Of a DNA stretch of 33,695 bases, positions 7,706 to 16,448 are shown piece after piece; the stretch's first letter is position 1; every line of letters begins with the position of its first letter. The stretch is from an uncultured Lachnospiraceae bacterium. GTDB lineage: Bacteria; Bacillota; Clostridia; Lachnospirales; Lachnospiraceae. The notes below the pieces were generated by a model. The model was not told the origin of the DNA. It worked only from the letters and a program-made list of their open reading frames with translations, and made no database searches. The position numbers were made by a program, and so were the translations under genes. The stretch spans positions 1-33,695 of the forward strand of contig CACWGK010000017.1 of NCBI GenBank assembly GCA_902760415.1, written 5' to 3'.

Positions 7706-9541
7706 ATGATACAAGTTCGAAATATAAAACTGAATACAGATTATGATTCGAAGGATCTTAGAGAGGCTGTTGAATCTATCCTTAAGACAAAGGATATAGT
7801 TTCAATCAAGATTCTAAAGGAATCTCTTGATTCGAGACATCATGAAAAGATACATTATAACCTTGCAGTTGGTGTTACTGTGCCTGATGAGGAGTTAACT
7901 TATAAAAGAGTTAACGGGAAAGGGTACAATAAAAATATTATGTTAACAACTGAGGAGAGTTATGTATTTCCTCATATTATAAATACTGATGTGAGAGACT
8001 TCCTGGATGATGTTCCTGAATATCGCCCTGTAATCATTGGTTCTGGTCCGGCTGGCTATAATGCTGCTATAAAGCTTGCGAGAGCTGGCTTTAGACCTAT
8101 TCTTTTTGAGAGAGGACTTCCAGTAGAGGAACGTTTTCAGTCTGTAAATACCTTCTGGGATGAGGGTAAGCTTGATCCTGAGTCAAATGTATGCTTTGGT
8201 GAGGGTGGTGCTGGAACTTTCTCTGATGGTAAGCTTAATACCGGAAATAAAGATAAGAGTGGATATTTTAAGGAAGTGCTAGAAACCTATGCTCATTACG
8301 GTGCGGATCCAGCTATAACCTATAAATCTAAGCCGCATATTGGAACAGATGTTCTTCGTACTGTACTTAAGAATATGCGTGAGGATATAGAGCGTTTAGG
8401 TGGTGAGATTCATTTCGGTTGTAAGCTCACAGAGCTAGAGACAGAGATAGATTATCAATCTGATCCAGATGCTAGTGGAAAAATCTTTGGTTTCGAGACG
8501 AAACTTCCGACATATGAGTTAACTATTGAAAGAGTTGGTCGTTTGATTGATAGTGAAGAGCCTGCCTCATTTAAAGTGAAGACTCATAGCGTTATTCTCG
8601 CAACTGGACATAGTGCGAGAGATACGCTACTTATGCTTAAGTCTAAAGGCGTAGTTATGGAGCCTAAGCCTTTTGCTATGGGTGTTAGAGTTGAGCATAA
8701 AGCTGAGATGATAAATGAAGCTATGTACGGTAAAGATTATAAGGACCGATACGGCGATACTCTTCCTGCAGCTGATTATAAGCTGGTATATCATACTGAA
8801 CATGATGAAGATAGACCTTCCAGAAATGTATTTTCATTCTGTATGTGTCCAGGTGGATATGTGGTTAATTCATCTTCAGAGCCTGGTACAACAGTTATAA
8901 ATGGTATGAGCTATAGTGGAAGATCTGGTGGTAATTCTAACTCTGCTATAGTTGTCAGCATAAATCCTGATGACTTTATGTATGACGAAGAACCGACCAG
9001 CTATGACGAAGAAATCTCTGAACTTAAGAATATATATCAAAAAGAACTTCGTGGATGTCTTATGCAGCTTATGATAGAGCGCGCTGCTTACACTGCGGGT
9101 GATAATGCTATTCCACTTCAGCTATATGGAGATTTGAAGGCTGGAAAGAGGTCGGATCACTTAGGTGATATAGAACCGGCAATAAAAGGTTCTTGGAACT
9201 TTGCTGATCTTAGAAATGTTCTTCCTCATTTCATGGTTGATGCAATCATTGAGGCTATGGAAGATTTTGGGCAGAAGATTAATGGCTTTGATGGAGATGA
9301 CACAGTTATTACAGCTGTTGAGTCGAGAACAAGTTCGCCAGTCAGAGTGGTAAGAGATAGAGATACTATGATGGCAGAAGGTTTTCCTGGTATCGTCCCC
9401 ACAGGCGAAGGCGCTGGATACGCAGGAGGTATTACTTCAGCGGCGGCTGATGGCATAAAGGCGGCTGAGGCTGTCAGTGAGTATCTGATAGATGATCTTA
9501 TAGAATGTTATAAGGCATTTGAAACATCAAAGTATTTATGA
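7706..9541 (+). CDS. Uncharacterised FAD-dependent dehydrogenase (COG2509-like)
   Basis: A 611-residue flavoprotein. A small N-terminal domain (1-100) beginning MIQVRNIKLN precedes the FAD-binding fold, with IGSGPAG at 111-117. CFGEGGAGTFSDGKL (about 163-177) and a C-terminal GEGAGYAGGITSAAADG motif match the COG2509 family. The function is unknown. The open frame extends up to a TTG at 7676, inside the preceding gene, but the ATG at 7706 matches the expected family N-terminus. There is no Shine-Dalgarno sequence before it; the gene probably relies on termination-reinitiation from the upstream gene, whose stop is 4 bases away. Confidence 0.9.
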   Translation: MIQVRNIKLNTDYDSKDLREAVESILKTKDIVSIKILKESLDSRHHEKIHYNLAVGVTVPDEELTYKRVNGKGYNKNIMLTTEESYVFPHIINTDVRDFLDDVPEYRPVIIGSGPAGYNAAIKLARAGFRPILFERGLPVEERFQSVNTFWDEGKLDPESNVCFGEGGAGTFSDGKLNTGNKDKSGYFKEVLETYAHYGADPAITYKSKPHIGTDVLRTVLKNMREDIERLGGEIHFGCKLTELETEIDYQSDPDASGKIFGFETKLPTYELTIERVGRLIDSEEPASFKVKTHSVILATGHSARDTLLMLKSKGVVMEPKPFAMGVRVEHKAEMINEAMYGKDYKDRYGDTLPAADYKLVYHTEHDEDRPSRNVFSFCMCPGGYVVNSSSEPGTTVINGMSYSGRSGGNSNSAIVVSINPDDFMYDEEPTSYDEEISELKNIYQKELRGCLMQLMIERAAYTAGDNAIPLQLYGDLKAGKRSDHLGDIEPAIKGSWNFADLRNVLPHFMVDAIIEAMEDFGQKINGFDGDDTVITAVESRTSSPVRVVRDRDTMMAEGFPGIVPTGEGAGYAGGITSAAADGIKAAEAVSEYLIDDLIECYKAFETSKYL

Positions 9542-9548
9542 TTCATTT

Positions 9549-9570
9549 AAACTTAGTCGAAAGTTTTTTG
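9549..9570 (+). terminator. Possible weak terminator before proB
   Basis: AAACTT (9549-9554) pairs with AAGTTT (9561-9566), followed by more T residues. The stem is only 6 bp and AT-rich, so termination would be weak at best. Confidence 0.35.
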
Positions 9571-9601
9571 TTTATATGAATTCATTATTGAGAGGAATAT
9601 T

Positions 9602-10456
9602 ATGAATATTAGAGAGACACTTAAAGATAAACATAGAATAGTTATTAAGGTTGGTTCATCATCTCTTGTGCATCAGGAAACGGGTGAACTTGACTATGTA
9701 AAGATAGAGAAAATGATACGACTTATCAGTGATATTAAGAATCAGGGTAAGGATGTTGTTCTGGTATCATCTGGAGCTGTTTCAGTTGGTAGAAAAATAC
9801 TTGGACTTAGTAAAAGACCTGAGGTTCTTTCTATGATCCAGGCGTGTGCTGCACTTGGTCAGGGTGAGCTTATGATGCTTTATCAGAAGCTTTTCATGGA
9901 ATATAACAATAAGGCTGCGCAGGTACTTCTGACATTTGATGTTATAACTTCTGATGAACGTCGTGTAAATGCTCAGAATACACTTAAACAGCTTCTTGAT
10001 CTAGATATCATTCCTATCGTAAATGAGAATGATACAGTTGCAACAGATGAGATTGAGTTTGGTGATAATGATACACTGTCAGCTATCGTATCTACACTTA
10101 TAGGTGCTGACCTGCTTATACTTCTCACTGATATAGACGGATTCTATACAGATGATCCTAGAAAGAATAAGCATGCTAAGCGTCTTTCTGTTATAGATAA
10201 GGTAGATGATTCTCTAAAAGATATGGCTAAGGGAACTGTAACAAGATATGGTACAGGCGGTATGTTTACTAAGATAGCTGCTGCTCAGATAGCTAGTCAT
10301 GCAGGAGCTGATACAGCAATCCTTGAATCAACTGATATGGAAATTATCTATGATCTTATGAATGGTGAGGATGTAGGTACTGTATTTGTAAGCGATACAT
10401 CATCTGATTTTGATATCATCGACTTTATAAAGAATAAGAAGTATCTTGAAAAGTAA
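9602..10456 (+). CDS. proB: Glutamate 5-kinase (short form without PUA domain)
   Basis: ProB phosphorylates glutamate to glutamyl-5-phosphate, the first step of proline synthesis, in the cytoplasm. The 284-residue product is an amino-acid kinase domain with KVGSS (16-20), SSGAVSVG, the glutamate-binding VNENDTVATDEIEFGDND stretch, TDIDGFYTDDP and GTGGMFTK. E. coli ProB has about 367 residues with a C-terminal PUA domain; this protein ends before it, as in several other known short ProBs. The start follows GAGAGGAA. The usual partner proA is not next to it; a patatin-like gene follows instead. Feedback inhibition by proline is a family trait and is not shown here. Confidence 0.94.
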   Translation: MNIRETLKDKHRIVIKVGSSSLVHQETGELDYVKIEKMIRLISDIKNQGKDVVLVSSGAVSVGRKILGLSKRPEVLSMIQACAALGQGELMMLYQKLFMEYNNKAAQVLLTFDVITSDERRVNAQNTLKQLLDLDIIPIVNENDTVATDEIEFGDNDTLSAIVSTLIGADLLILLTDIDGFYTDDPRKNKHAKRLSVIDKVDDSLKDMAKGTVTRYGTGGMFTKIAAAQIASHAGADTAILESTDMEIIYDLMNGEDVGTVFVSDTSSDFDIIDFIKNKKYLEK

Positions 10457-10468
10457 CTCTTTCAGATG

Positions 10469-10486
10469 ATCCTTTAGTTAAAGGAT
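10469..10486 (+). other. Small hairpin between proB and the patatin gene
   Basis: ATCCTTT (10469-10475) pairs perfectly with AAAGGAT (10480-10486) around an AGTT loop. There is no T-run after it, so it is not a typical terminator. It could be an mRNA-processing or stability hairpin. Confidence 0.4.
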
Positions 10487-10510
10487 TGGTTATATTATAA
10501 GGGGTGCAAT

Positions 10511-11542
10511 ATGGGAGATATTATCGAAGTAAAGACAGGCACTGGTCTTGTGCTAGCTGGTGGTGGCGGTAAAGGCATATATCAGGTTGGAATCCTTAAG
10601 TCTCTTGCAGAGGGCGGACTTCTACAGGATATAGTTGCTGTATCTGGCTCATCTATAGGTGGTATAAATGCCGTGCTTTTTGCCGAAGGTCTTGCTGAAG
10701 GCGGAATTGATAGAGCCATAAAGCAGATGGAAGAATGCTGGGATGATATGAATGAGGGCGTTCTATTCGACGTGGATGAAGAGTCTATTCGTGCAGGTGA
10801 GAAGAGGTTTTCTAGAAATGAAACTAAACGCCTTATAGATAAATATCTTACATATGAACTTCTTGAGAAGTCCATAGATTTATATATCACTGGTGCCAAG
10901 TGCCCGGCAACTATTAATACTACTGATGTTATATCACAGGAAGAAATGAATCTGCTGTGGACTTTATCTACTGAAGAGTCTTATAAAGATTTTACTGCTG
11001 AATATTTTCATTTAAATAATAAATCTGAAGACTTTGTTAAGTCAGCAATTCTTGCGACAAGTGCGCTTCCAGTTATATATTCTCCTGTAAATATTGAGGG
11101 CGAGTTTTATGTTGATGGTGGAGTTAAGGATAATAATCCGATAAAGCCACTATATGATATAGGAATACGCCGATTTATAGTTATTGAACTTGGTACTAAA
11201 AGTGCTATAAATCCTGATTTTTTCCCGGATGCTGAGATAATCGATATAGTTCCAAGTATTGACCTTGGTAAACTTGTAAGTGGTACGCTAAATTTCGATA
11301 AACAGGATAAAGCATTTAAGAAGTATTTTGCTGAACTTGAAGGAAAGAGATATATTAAGACTCTTTTTGAAAAGGATGAAGATTATATAGCTATTCAGGA
11401 TAGTCTTGCCAGACTTGATCTTGAGGCTGCAAAGAAGAAAGTACAGTACGATAGAACGTATGAAACTCTTGAATCAAGCGTAAATCGTAACTTTGATTAT
11501 ATTAAAAACTTAGAAGAATCATTAAAGAAATTAGAGGATTGA
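10511..11542 (+). CDS. Patatin-like phospholipase family protein
   Basis: A 343-residue predicted serine lipid hydrolase. The oxyanion-hole motif LAGGGGKG (15-22) is followed by the nucleophile elbow GSSIG (46-50, Ser48). The catalytic Asp is in VDGGVKDNNP (Asp202), so the Ser-Asp dyad is complete. There is no signal peptide, so it is probably cytoplasmic. The last 90 or so residues are charged and helical, beyond the core fold. The substrate is unknown. The start follows AAGGGGTG. The stop lies 2 bases before the ATG of the dipeptidase gene, so the two are probably co-translated. Confidence 0.9.
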   Translation: MGDIIEVKTGTGLVLAGGGGKGIYQVGILKSLAEGGLLQDIVAVSGSSIGGINAVLFAEGLAEGGIDRAIKQMEECWDDMNEGVLFDVDEESIRAGEKRFSRNETKRLIDKYLTYELLEKSIDLYITGAKCPATINTTDVISQEEMNLLWTLSTEESYKDFTAEYFHLNNKSEDFVKSAILATSALPVIYSPVNIEGEFYVDGGVKDNNPIKPLYDIGIRRFIVIELGTKSAINPDFFPDAEIIDIVPSIDLGKLVSGTLNFDKQDKAFKKYFAELEGKRYIKTLFEKDEDYIAIQDSLARLDLEAAKKKVQYDRTYETLESSVNRNFDYIKNLEESLKKLED

Positions 11543-11544
11543 TT

Positions 11545-13011
11545 ATGGGAGCATTAGAATCATTACAACCAAGTAAAGTATTTAACTTTTTTGAAGAGAT
11601 TGCGGCGATTCCGCATGGCTCGAAAAATACAAAGCTGATAAGCGACTACGTAGTAAGTGTTGCTAAGAGACATAACCTTAAGTATATTCAGGATGACAGT
11701 AACAATGTAGTTGTATATATGGATGCATGTTTCACTGGAACTGATGTATCAGATGCAAATGATATGGATACGGTTATTCTTCAAGGACATCTTGATATGG
11801 TTTGCGAGAAGACTGATGATTCTGATTTTGATTTTTCTTGTGAGGGCCTTAGACTTAATGTTGAAGATGGCTTTCTAAAAGCTGAGGGTACAACACTTGG
11901 CGGAGATGATGGAATAGCTGTGGCCTATATGCTAGCTCTTATGGATAGTGATGATATTCCTCATCCACCTCTTGAACTTGTATTCACAGTAGATGAAGAG
12001 ATTGGAATGCTTGGGGCGCAGGCATTTGATATGTCTACTCTAAGTGGAAAGAAGCTTCTTAATATAGATTCTGAAGATGAAGGGCACCTCCTTGTTTCTT
12101 GTGCTGGAGGAGCTACGGCAACGCTTCATTTCCCAATTCTTAGAAGAGGTGCACAAGGCGATAAATATAGAATTGTTGTCAGTGGTTTAAAGGGTGGCCA
12201 TTCTGGAGTTGAGATAGATAAGGGTAGAGCAAATGCAGATATAGTTCTTGGAAAGCTGCTTCAGTCAATCTTTTTTGTTGATGACACTATGCGGGTTATC
12301 ACAGTAAGAGGTGGACTTAAGGATAATGCTATACCAGTTAAAGCAGAGGCTTTTATAGTATCTAAGAATGAGACAGAAGTTAAGACTGAAGTTTCTAGAT
12401 TCTTAGAGGAATATCGTGAAAGCTACAAGGACGCTGATCCAGATCTAAGTATAACGATTGAAAAAGTAAATGTTAACTCTGATGTATATCCTCTGGATGA
12501 AGCAGCAAATCTTTCATTTGTTATGGCATATGGCAGTCTTCCAAATGGCGTGATTAAGATGAGTGAGGATATAGAAGGATTAGTTCAGACTTCTCTTAAT
12601 CTTGGAATTATGGATACATTTAGTGAAGAGATTACTCTTAGCTTTAGTGTGAGAAGTAGTGTCAATAAAGAGAAAGAAGCGCTTATAGTTGAACTTGCTG
12701 CTATAGTTCAGTCTGCTGGTGGAACTATGACTGTAGAAGGAGAGTATCCTGCCTGGGAGTATAAGGAAGAGTCAAAGCTTCGCGATGTTATGACTGCTAA
12801 GTATGAAGAAATGTTTCAGGAGAAAATGGTGGTTGAGGCTATACATGCTGGAGTTGAATGCGGACTTTTCGTGGATTCGATAGAAGGTCTGGATGCAGTT
12901 TCATTTGGTCCGAATATTTATGATATTCATACTCCGAAGGAAAGACTTGATATAGCAAGTACTGAGAGAACATGGAACTTTATCTTAGCGGTTCTGAAAG
13001 ATTTGATGTAG
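11545..13011 (+). CDS. pepD: Aminoacyl-histidine dipeptidase (M20 family, PepD-like)
   Basis: A 488-residue cytoplasmic metallodipeptidase. Zinc-site segments are QGHLDMV (H82, D84), LGGDDG (119-123, with D121 as the probable bridging ligand), VDEEIG (catalytic E151 and neighbouring E152), NIDSEDEG (173-180) and a C-terminal HAGVECGLF. The length matches PepD enzymes, which split Xaa-His and other dipeptides. The open frame includes a TTG at 11539, but the ATG at 11545 is better placed 7 bases after AGAGG, within the patatin gene's end. It likely recycles dipeptides; whether its pairing with a lipase is functional is unknown. Confidence 0.93.
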   Translation: MGALESLQPSKVFNFFEEIAAIPHGSKNTKLISDYVVSVAKRHNLKYIQDDSNNVVVYMDACFTGTDVSDANDMDTVILQGHLDMVCEKTDDSDFDFSCEGLRLNVEDGFLKAEGTTLGGDDGIAVAYMLALMDSDDIPHPPLELVFTVDEEIGMLGAQAFDMSTLSGKKLLNIDSEDEGHLLVSCAGGATATLHFPILRRGAQGDKYRIVVSGLKGGHSGVEIDKGRANADIVLGKLLQSIFFVDDTMRVITVRGGLKDNAIPVKAEAFIVSKNETEVKTEVSRFLEEYRESYKDADPDLSITIEKVNVNSDVYPLDEAANLSFVMAYGSLPNGVIKMSEDIEGLVQTSLNLGIMDTFSEEITLSFSVRSSVNKEKEALIVELAAIVQSAGGTMTVEGEYPAWEYKEESKLRDVMTAKYEEMFQEKMVVEAIHAGVECGLFVDSIEGLDAVSFGPNIYDIHTPKERLDIASTERTWNFILAVLKDLM

Positions 13012-13046
13012 TAAGTTTACTATCGTAATAGTTTATTGGAGTTTGT

Positions 13047-13892
13047 ATGCGAGATATTACATTTATTACATTTGATGATATAAATGATTGGATACATAAC
13101 AAGGGTGTCGGAATATTTGACTATGCTATCAAGATATTACTTGCTCTTGTTGTATATATATTAGTTAGTAAGCTTCTTAAGAAGATTATCAGTACTATAC
13201 AGAAGCGTCTTGATCAGAAGGGTGTTGATCAGATTGCAAGTCATTTCGTGCTTAATCTTATCAAGTATGGAATATTAACATTTATCATAATAACTATTAT
13301 AACTCAGCTTAAGATAGTTGAGGTTGCGTCTATAGCGGCGCTTATTGCGTCGGCTGGTGTTGGTATATCACTGGCGATGCAGGGGGCTCTTTCGAACTTT
13401 GCAGGTGGTGTCCTGCTTCTCGTTCTTAGACCTTTTAAGAAGGGAGATTATATAGTAATCTCAAGCGCAAATGTTGAAGGTGTAGTTGAAGAAATAGAGA
13501 TTTATTATACAACGATACGTTCAATACTTGGCGAAACTATAAAGATTCCTAATTCCCAGCTTACTAACAATTCTGTCGTTAATAAACATGGGGATGGTAA
13601 CCGTGCTTTAGTTGTAAATGTAGATATATCCTATAAGGCTGATGTAGATAAAGCTAAGTCTATTATAGCTGATATCATGAAGGAAACTCCTGAAGTAGTA
13701 GGAGAAAATGTATCAGTCTTTGTAGATGAACTAAGCAACCACAGCGTTCGTCTAGGCGGATTTTCTATGGTGCCAGTTGATAAATATTTGATGGCGAAGA
13801 GGAGTATAACAGAGAAGATTCTTCTTTCCTTCGAAGATGCAGGTATAGAGATACCATTTAATCAATTAGATGTTCATCTTATAAATGAATAA
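13047..13892 (+). CDS. Small-conductance mechanosensitive channel (MscS family)
   Basis: A 281-residue inner-membrane channel. Predicted membrane helices lie at about 22-43, 67-88 and 94-128. The third is the pore-lining, Ala/Gly-rich type (ASAGVGISLAMQGALSNFAGG), followed by LRPFKKGDYI at the start of the cytoplasmic beta domain, then GETIKIPNSQL and an alpha/beta C-terminal domain. MscS channels open under membrane tension and release solutes in osmotic downshock. Length and order match the E. coli MscS type. The start is preceded by TTGGAG. Only 12 bases separate it from the pseudouridine synthase gene. Confidence 0.93.
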   Translation: MRDITFITFDDINDWIHNKGVGIFDYAIKILLALVVYILVSKLLKKIISTIQKRLDQKGVDQIASHFVLNLIKYGILTFIIITIITQLKIVEVASIAALIASAGVGISLAMQGALSNFAGGVLLLVLRPFKKGDYIVISSANVEGVVEEIEIYYTTIRSILGETIKIPNSQLTNNSVVNKHGDGNRALVVNVDISYKADVDKAKSIIADIMKETPEVVGENVSVFVDELSNHSVRLGGFSMVPVDKYLMAKRSITEKILLSFEDAGIEIPFNQLDVHLINE

Positions 13893-13904
13893 ATTAGGTG
13901 TTTT

Positions 13905-14858
13905 ATGGAACAGATTATTAATCTAACGCCTGATCCTTACGATGTAGGTGTAAGACTTGATAAATATATATCTGAAGAGCTTGAGGATATCTCACGTTCT
14001 TATATAAAGAAGTTGATTGATAAGGGTAATATATCAGTTACTTCTCAAGGCAACGAGAGGCGTATTAAGGCCTCTTATTTGCTGTCTGAGGGAGATGAGG
14101 TTAGACTTGTTCTTCCTGAACCGGAGAAGCTCGAGATTATTCCGGAGAATATTCCTCTTGATATAGTTTATGAGGATGAGGATGTTATAGTAGTTAATAA
14201 GCCTCAGGATATGGTTGTGCATCCGGCGCCGGGGAATTACTCTGGTACTTTGGTAAATGCTTTGATGTATCACTGCGGTGAATCTCTATCTTCGATTAAT
14301 GGCGTAGAACGTCCTGGTATTGTACATCGTATTGATAAAGATACGAGTGGACTACTTGTTATCTGCAAGACTAACCTTGCACATCAGGGACTTGCTCAGC
14401 AGTTTGCGGAGCATAGTATCAACCGAATATATAGTTCCATAGTATATAATCATTTTGATATAGATAAGATGGAGAAAGATGGCGATTTCTATACGCTGGT
14501 GGTTAATAAGCCTATAGCGAGAGCTCATAATGACCGAAAGAAGATGGCTATAGATCCAGATGGAAGACGTGCTGTAACTCACATCTACCTTCAGGAAAAT
14601 CTGAAGGAGAATTATGCATATGTAAAATGCAAACTTGAGACGGGACGTACTCATCAGATAAGAGTACATCTTACAAGTATTAATCATCCTCTTTTGGGAG
14701 ATCCTGTATATGGTCCGAAATCTTGTCCATTTAATTTGAAAGGACAAGTTCTCCATGCGGGAACACTTGGGTTTATTCATCCAAGAACTGGGAAATACCT
14801 AGAGTTTAATAGTGAATTACCGGAATACTTTACAAAATTATTAGGAAGACTTAAATGA
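13905..14858 (+). CDS. RluD-type 23S rRNA pseudouridine synthase (RluA family)
   Basis: A 317-residue enzyme that isomerises uridine to pseudouridine in RNA. An N-terminal S4 RNA-binding domain (about 17-72, RLDKYI...SRSYIKKLIDKG) precedes the synthase domain. The catalytic motif is HRIDKDTSGLL, with Asp144. GRTHQIRVH and LGDPVYG complete the family signature. S4 domain plus length fit the RluD/YlyB group, but the exact target uridines cannot be told from sequence. The stop overlaps the pgeF start by 4 bases (ATGA), a typical coupling signal. Confidence 0.92.
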   Translation: MEQIINLTPDPYDVGVRLDKYISEELEDISRSYIKKLIDKGNISVTSQGNERRIKASYLLSEGDEVRLVLPEPEKLEIIPENIPLDIVYEDEDVIVVNKPQDMVVHPAPGNYSGTLVNALMYHCGESLSSINGVERPGIVHRIDKDTSGLLVICKTNLAHQGLAQQFAEHSINRIYSSIVYNHFDIDKMEKDGDFYTLVVNKPIARAHNDRKKMAIDPDGRRAVTHIYLQENLKENYAYVKCKLETGRTHQIRVHLTSINHPLLGDPVYGPKSCPFNLKGQVLHAGTLGFIHPRTGKYLEFNSELPEYFTKLLGRLK

Positions 14859-15865
14859 ATATAGAAGAAGCAAAAAGTATAATAGATACAAATTACCAGG
14901 GAATACATAGTGCTCATAATATCAGACTTAATACCGAAAATGTAGCTCCATTTGTTGAGGTTGAAGGTTTTAAAGACATGAACTGTATACGTCATGGATT
15001 CTCAACCAGATTCGGAGGTGTTAGTAAAGGTATCTTTGAATCAATGAACCTTGGTAGATACCTGGGTGATGATATAGATGATGTTGACGAGAATTATAAA
15101 AGAATAGCTAGTAGTATTGGACTTGATTATAGACGTATCTCTTGTCCTAATCAGATTCATGAATCGAATATACTTGTTGCAACTGAGACAGATGCAGGAG
15201 ACGGTATAACGAGAGATTTAACTCATTTAGGAATAGATGCTCAGATTACAAATGTTAAGAATGTTCCACTTATTGTATATACCGCTGACTGTGTGCCGAT
15301 TCTTCTCGTTGATCCGGTTAGTAAAGTTATAGGTAGTGTGCATGCTGGATGGAGAGGTACAGTTGCTGGCATAGCAGCTAAGACGGTTGAAAAGATGGTT
15401 GAGGTATATGGCTGTCTTTCAGAAAATATCCATGCTGCAATCGGTCCTTCTATTGGACCTGATAATTATGAGGTTGATGAAGGTGTTATTAAATCTATAG
15501 TAGAGTGTCCTTATCTTGATACGACAGAAGATAATGTAATATTTGATCCAGTATCGAATTCGGATTTTAAATATATCGTTCATTCCGGAAGTTTTGTTCG
15601 AGATAATATGCCTGAAAATTATAAGGGTATTACAACAACTAGACTTGGCGTACCTTATGAGATATTTAGAACTGTAAAGATAAGAGATAAATATATGCTG
15701 AATCTCTGGGCGCTTAATGAGCTTATTCTGGTAAATGTAGGACTTAGGAGCAGTAATATCTATCAGACTAAGCTATGCACTATGAAGTATCATGACATCT
15801 TCTTCTCACATAGATATACAAAAGGTGAGAGAGGTCTATGTGCTGGTATCATAATGCTGACCTAG
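14855..15865 (+). CDS. pgeF: Peptidoglycan editing factor PgeF (YfiH/YlmD, multicopper polyphenol oxidase-like fold)
   Basis: A 336-residue protein of the YfiH family, reported as a purine nucleoside phosphorylase and, in E. coli, as a factor preventing misincorporation in peptidoglycan. Key segments are HGFSTRFGGVS (about 47-57), NQIHES, TADCVPIL and VHAGWRGT; the His, Cys and His of these form the metal site. The protein is longer than the usual 240-280 residues, mainly through about 30 extra residues at the N-terminus. The ATG at 14855 is favoured by its ATGA overlap with the preceding gene; an internal ATG at 14978 (residue 42) is an alternative. rluD-pgeF adjacency is also seen in other bacteria, including E. 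coli. Confidence 0.9.
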   Translation: MNIEEAKSIIDTNYQGIHSAHNIRLNTENVAPFVEVEGFKDMNCIRHGFSTRFGGVSKGIFESMNLGRYLGDDIDDVDENYKRIASSIGLDYRRISCPNQIHESNILVATETDAGDGITRDLTHLGIDAQITNVKNVPLIVYTADCVPILLVDPVSKVIGSVHAGWRGTVAGIAAKTVEKMVEVYGCLSENIHAAIGPSIGPDNYEVDEGVIKSIVECPYLDTTEDNVIFDPVSNSDFKYIVHSGSFVRDNMPENYKGITTTRLGVPYEIFRTVKIRDKYMLNLWALNELILVNVGLRSSNIYQTKLCTMKYHDIFFSHRYTKGERGLCAGIIMLT

Positions 15866-15890
15866 TATCATAATCAAATATATAACCAAA

Positions 15891-15926
15891 AAAGAAGCCT
15901 GACTCTTATGAGTCAAGCTTCTTCTT
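15891..15926 (+). terminator. Bidirectional terminator between pgeF and the minus-strand membrane protein gene
   Basis: A 12-bp stem (15894-15905 with 15910-15921, one mismatch) has a TTAT loop at 15906-15909. On the + strand it is followed by a pyrimidine run, and on the - strand by TTTTTT, so it can serve both converging transcripts. The minus-strand gene's stop codon (15906-15908) lies in the loop, and its last codons form one arm of the stem. Confidence 0.85.
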
Positions 15927-16385
15927 TACTTCTTCAAGTTCTTTCTGAAGATCATTTATTTGTTTACCTTGTTCAATTTCTTTCTGTGTCTGCTTCTTAT
16001 CATATCCATGATCAGTGAAGAGAACCTTTGCTACCATAGCGCCACCACCGAAGATGAGTACAAGGATAAGTAACCAGTCGAACATTGACATAGTATCCAT
16101 CCAGAAGTGGGTTGTCATGATGATTGCAACGACTATCAGTATTATAGATAGTACAGTTAAAAACTTTGGAACTATAGAATCGCTTACAAACATCCATACG
16201 ATACTTATAATAAATGGAACTACTATAAGACCAGAAGGAAAACTAAATCTGCCAATTGACAAAGTTCCCATAAATCCTCCGAAGAATCCGGAACCTACGT
16301 GAACTCTATTAAATAATATAAAGAGTCCTACAGAGCAAAGTACTATTCCTGCAAGGAAAAATAATAGTTCGTTTTTCTTATTCAT
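15906..16385 (-). CDS. Uncharacterised small membrane protein with C-terminal coiled coil
   Basis: A 159-residue protein that I do not recognise. After MNKKNE it has about four hydrophobic segments: near 7-25, 49-66, 75-93 and 101-118. Between the first two is a Gly-rich stretch (GSGFFGGFMG). The last 35 residues are charged and heptad-like (EQGKQINDLQKELEEVKKKL), probably a cytoplasmic coiled coil. On its strand AAGGAAGGG precedes the ATG. It is the only minus-strand gene here, converging on pgeF and divergent from the lysozyme gene. Its final codons and stop are built into the terminator hairpin. The topology is inferred from hydrophobicity by eye. Confidence 0.82.
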   Translation of the reverse strand: MNKKNELLFFLAGIVLCSVGLFILFNRVHVGSGFFGGFMGTLSIGRFSFPSGLIVVPFIISIVWMFVSDSIVPKFLTVLSIILIVVAIIMTTHFWMDTMSMFDWLLILVLIFGGGAMVAKVLFTDHGYDKKQTQKEIEQGKQINDLQKELEEVKKKLDS

Positions 16386-16419
16386 CTTTTAACCCTTCCT
16401 TTTTATAACATTTCTTGTT

Positions 16420-16448
16420 ATTATATGTTTTCAAGACATGTTCATGAA
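16420..16448 (-). promoter_or_regulatory. Candidate promoter of the minus-strand membrane protein gene
   Basis: On the - strand TATAAT (16425-16420) lies 17 bases after TTCATG (16448-16443). The -10 is perfect, the -35 is poor (3 of 6). Its position, about 35 bases upstream of the ATG, is suitable. The rest of the 171-base divergent gap holds two short palindromes (16463-16474 and 16518-16530) that I cannot assign. Confidence 0.4.
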
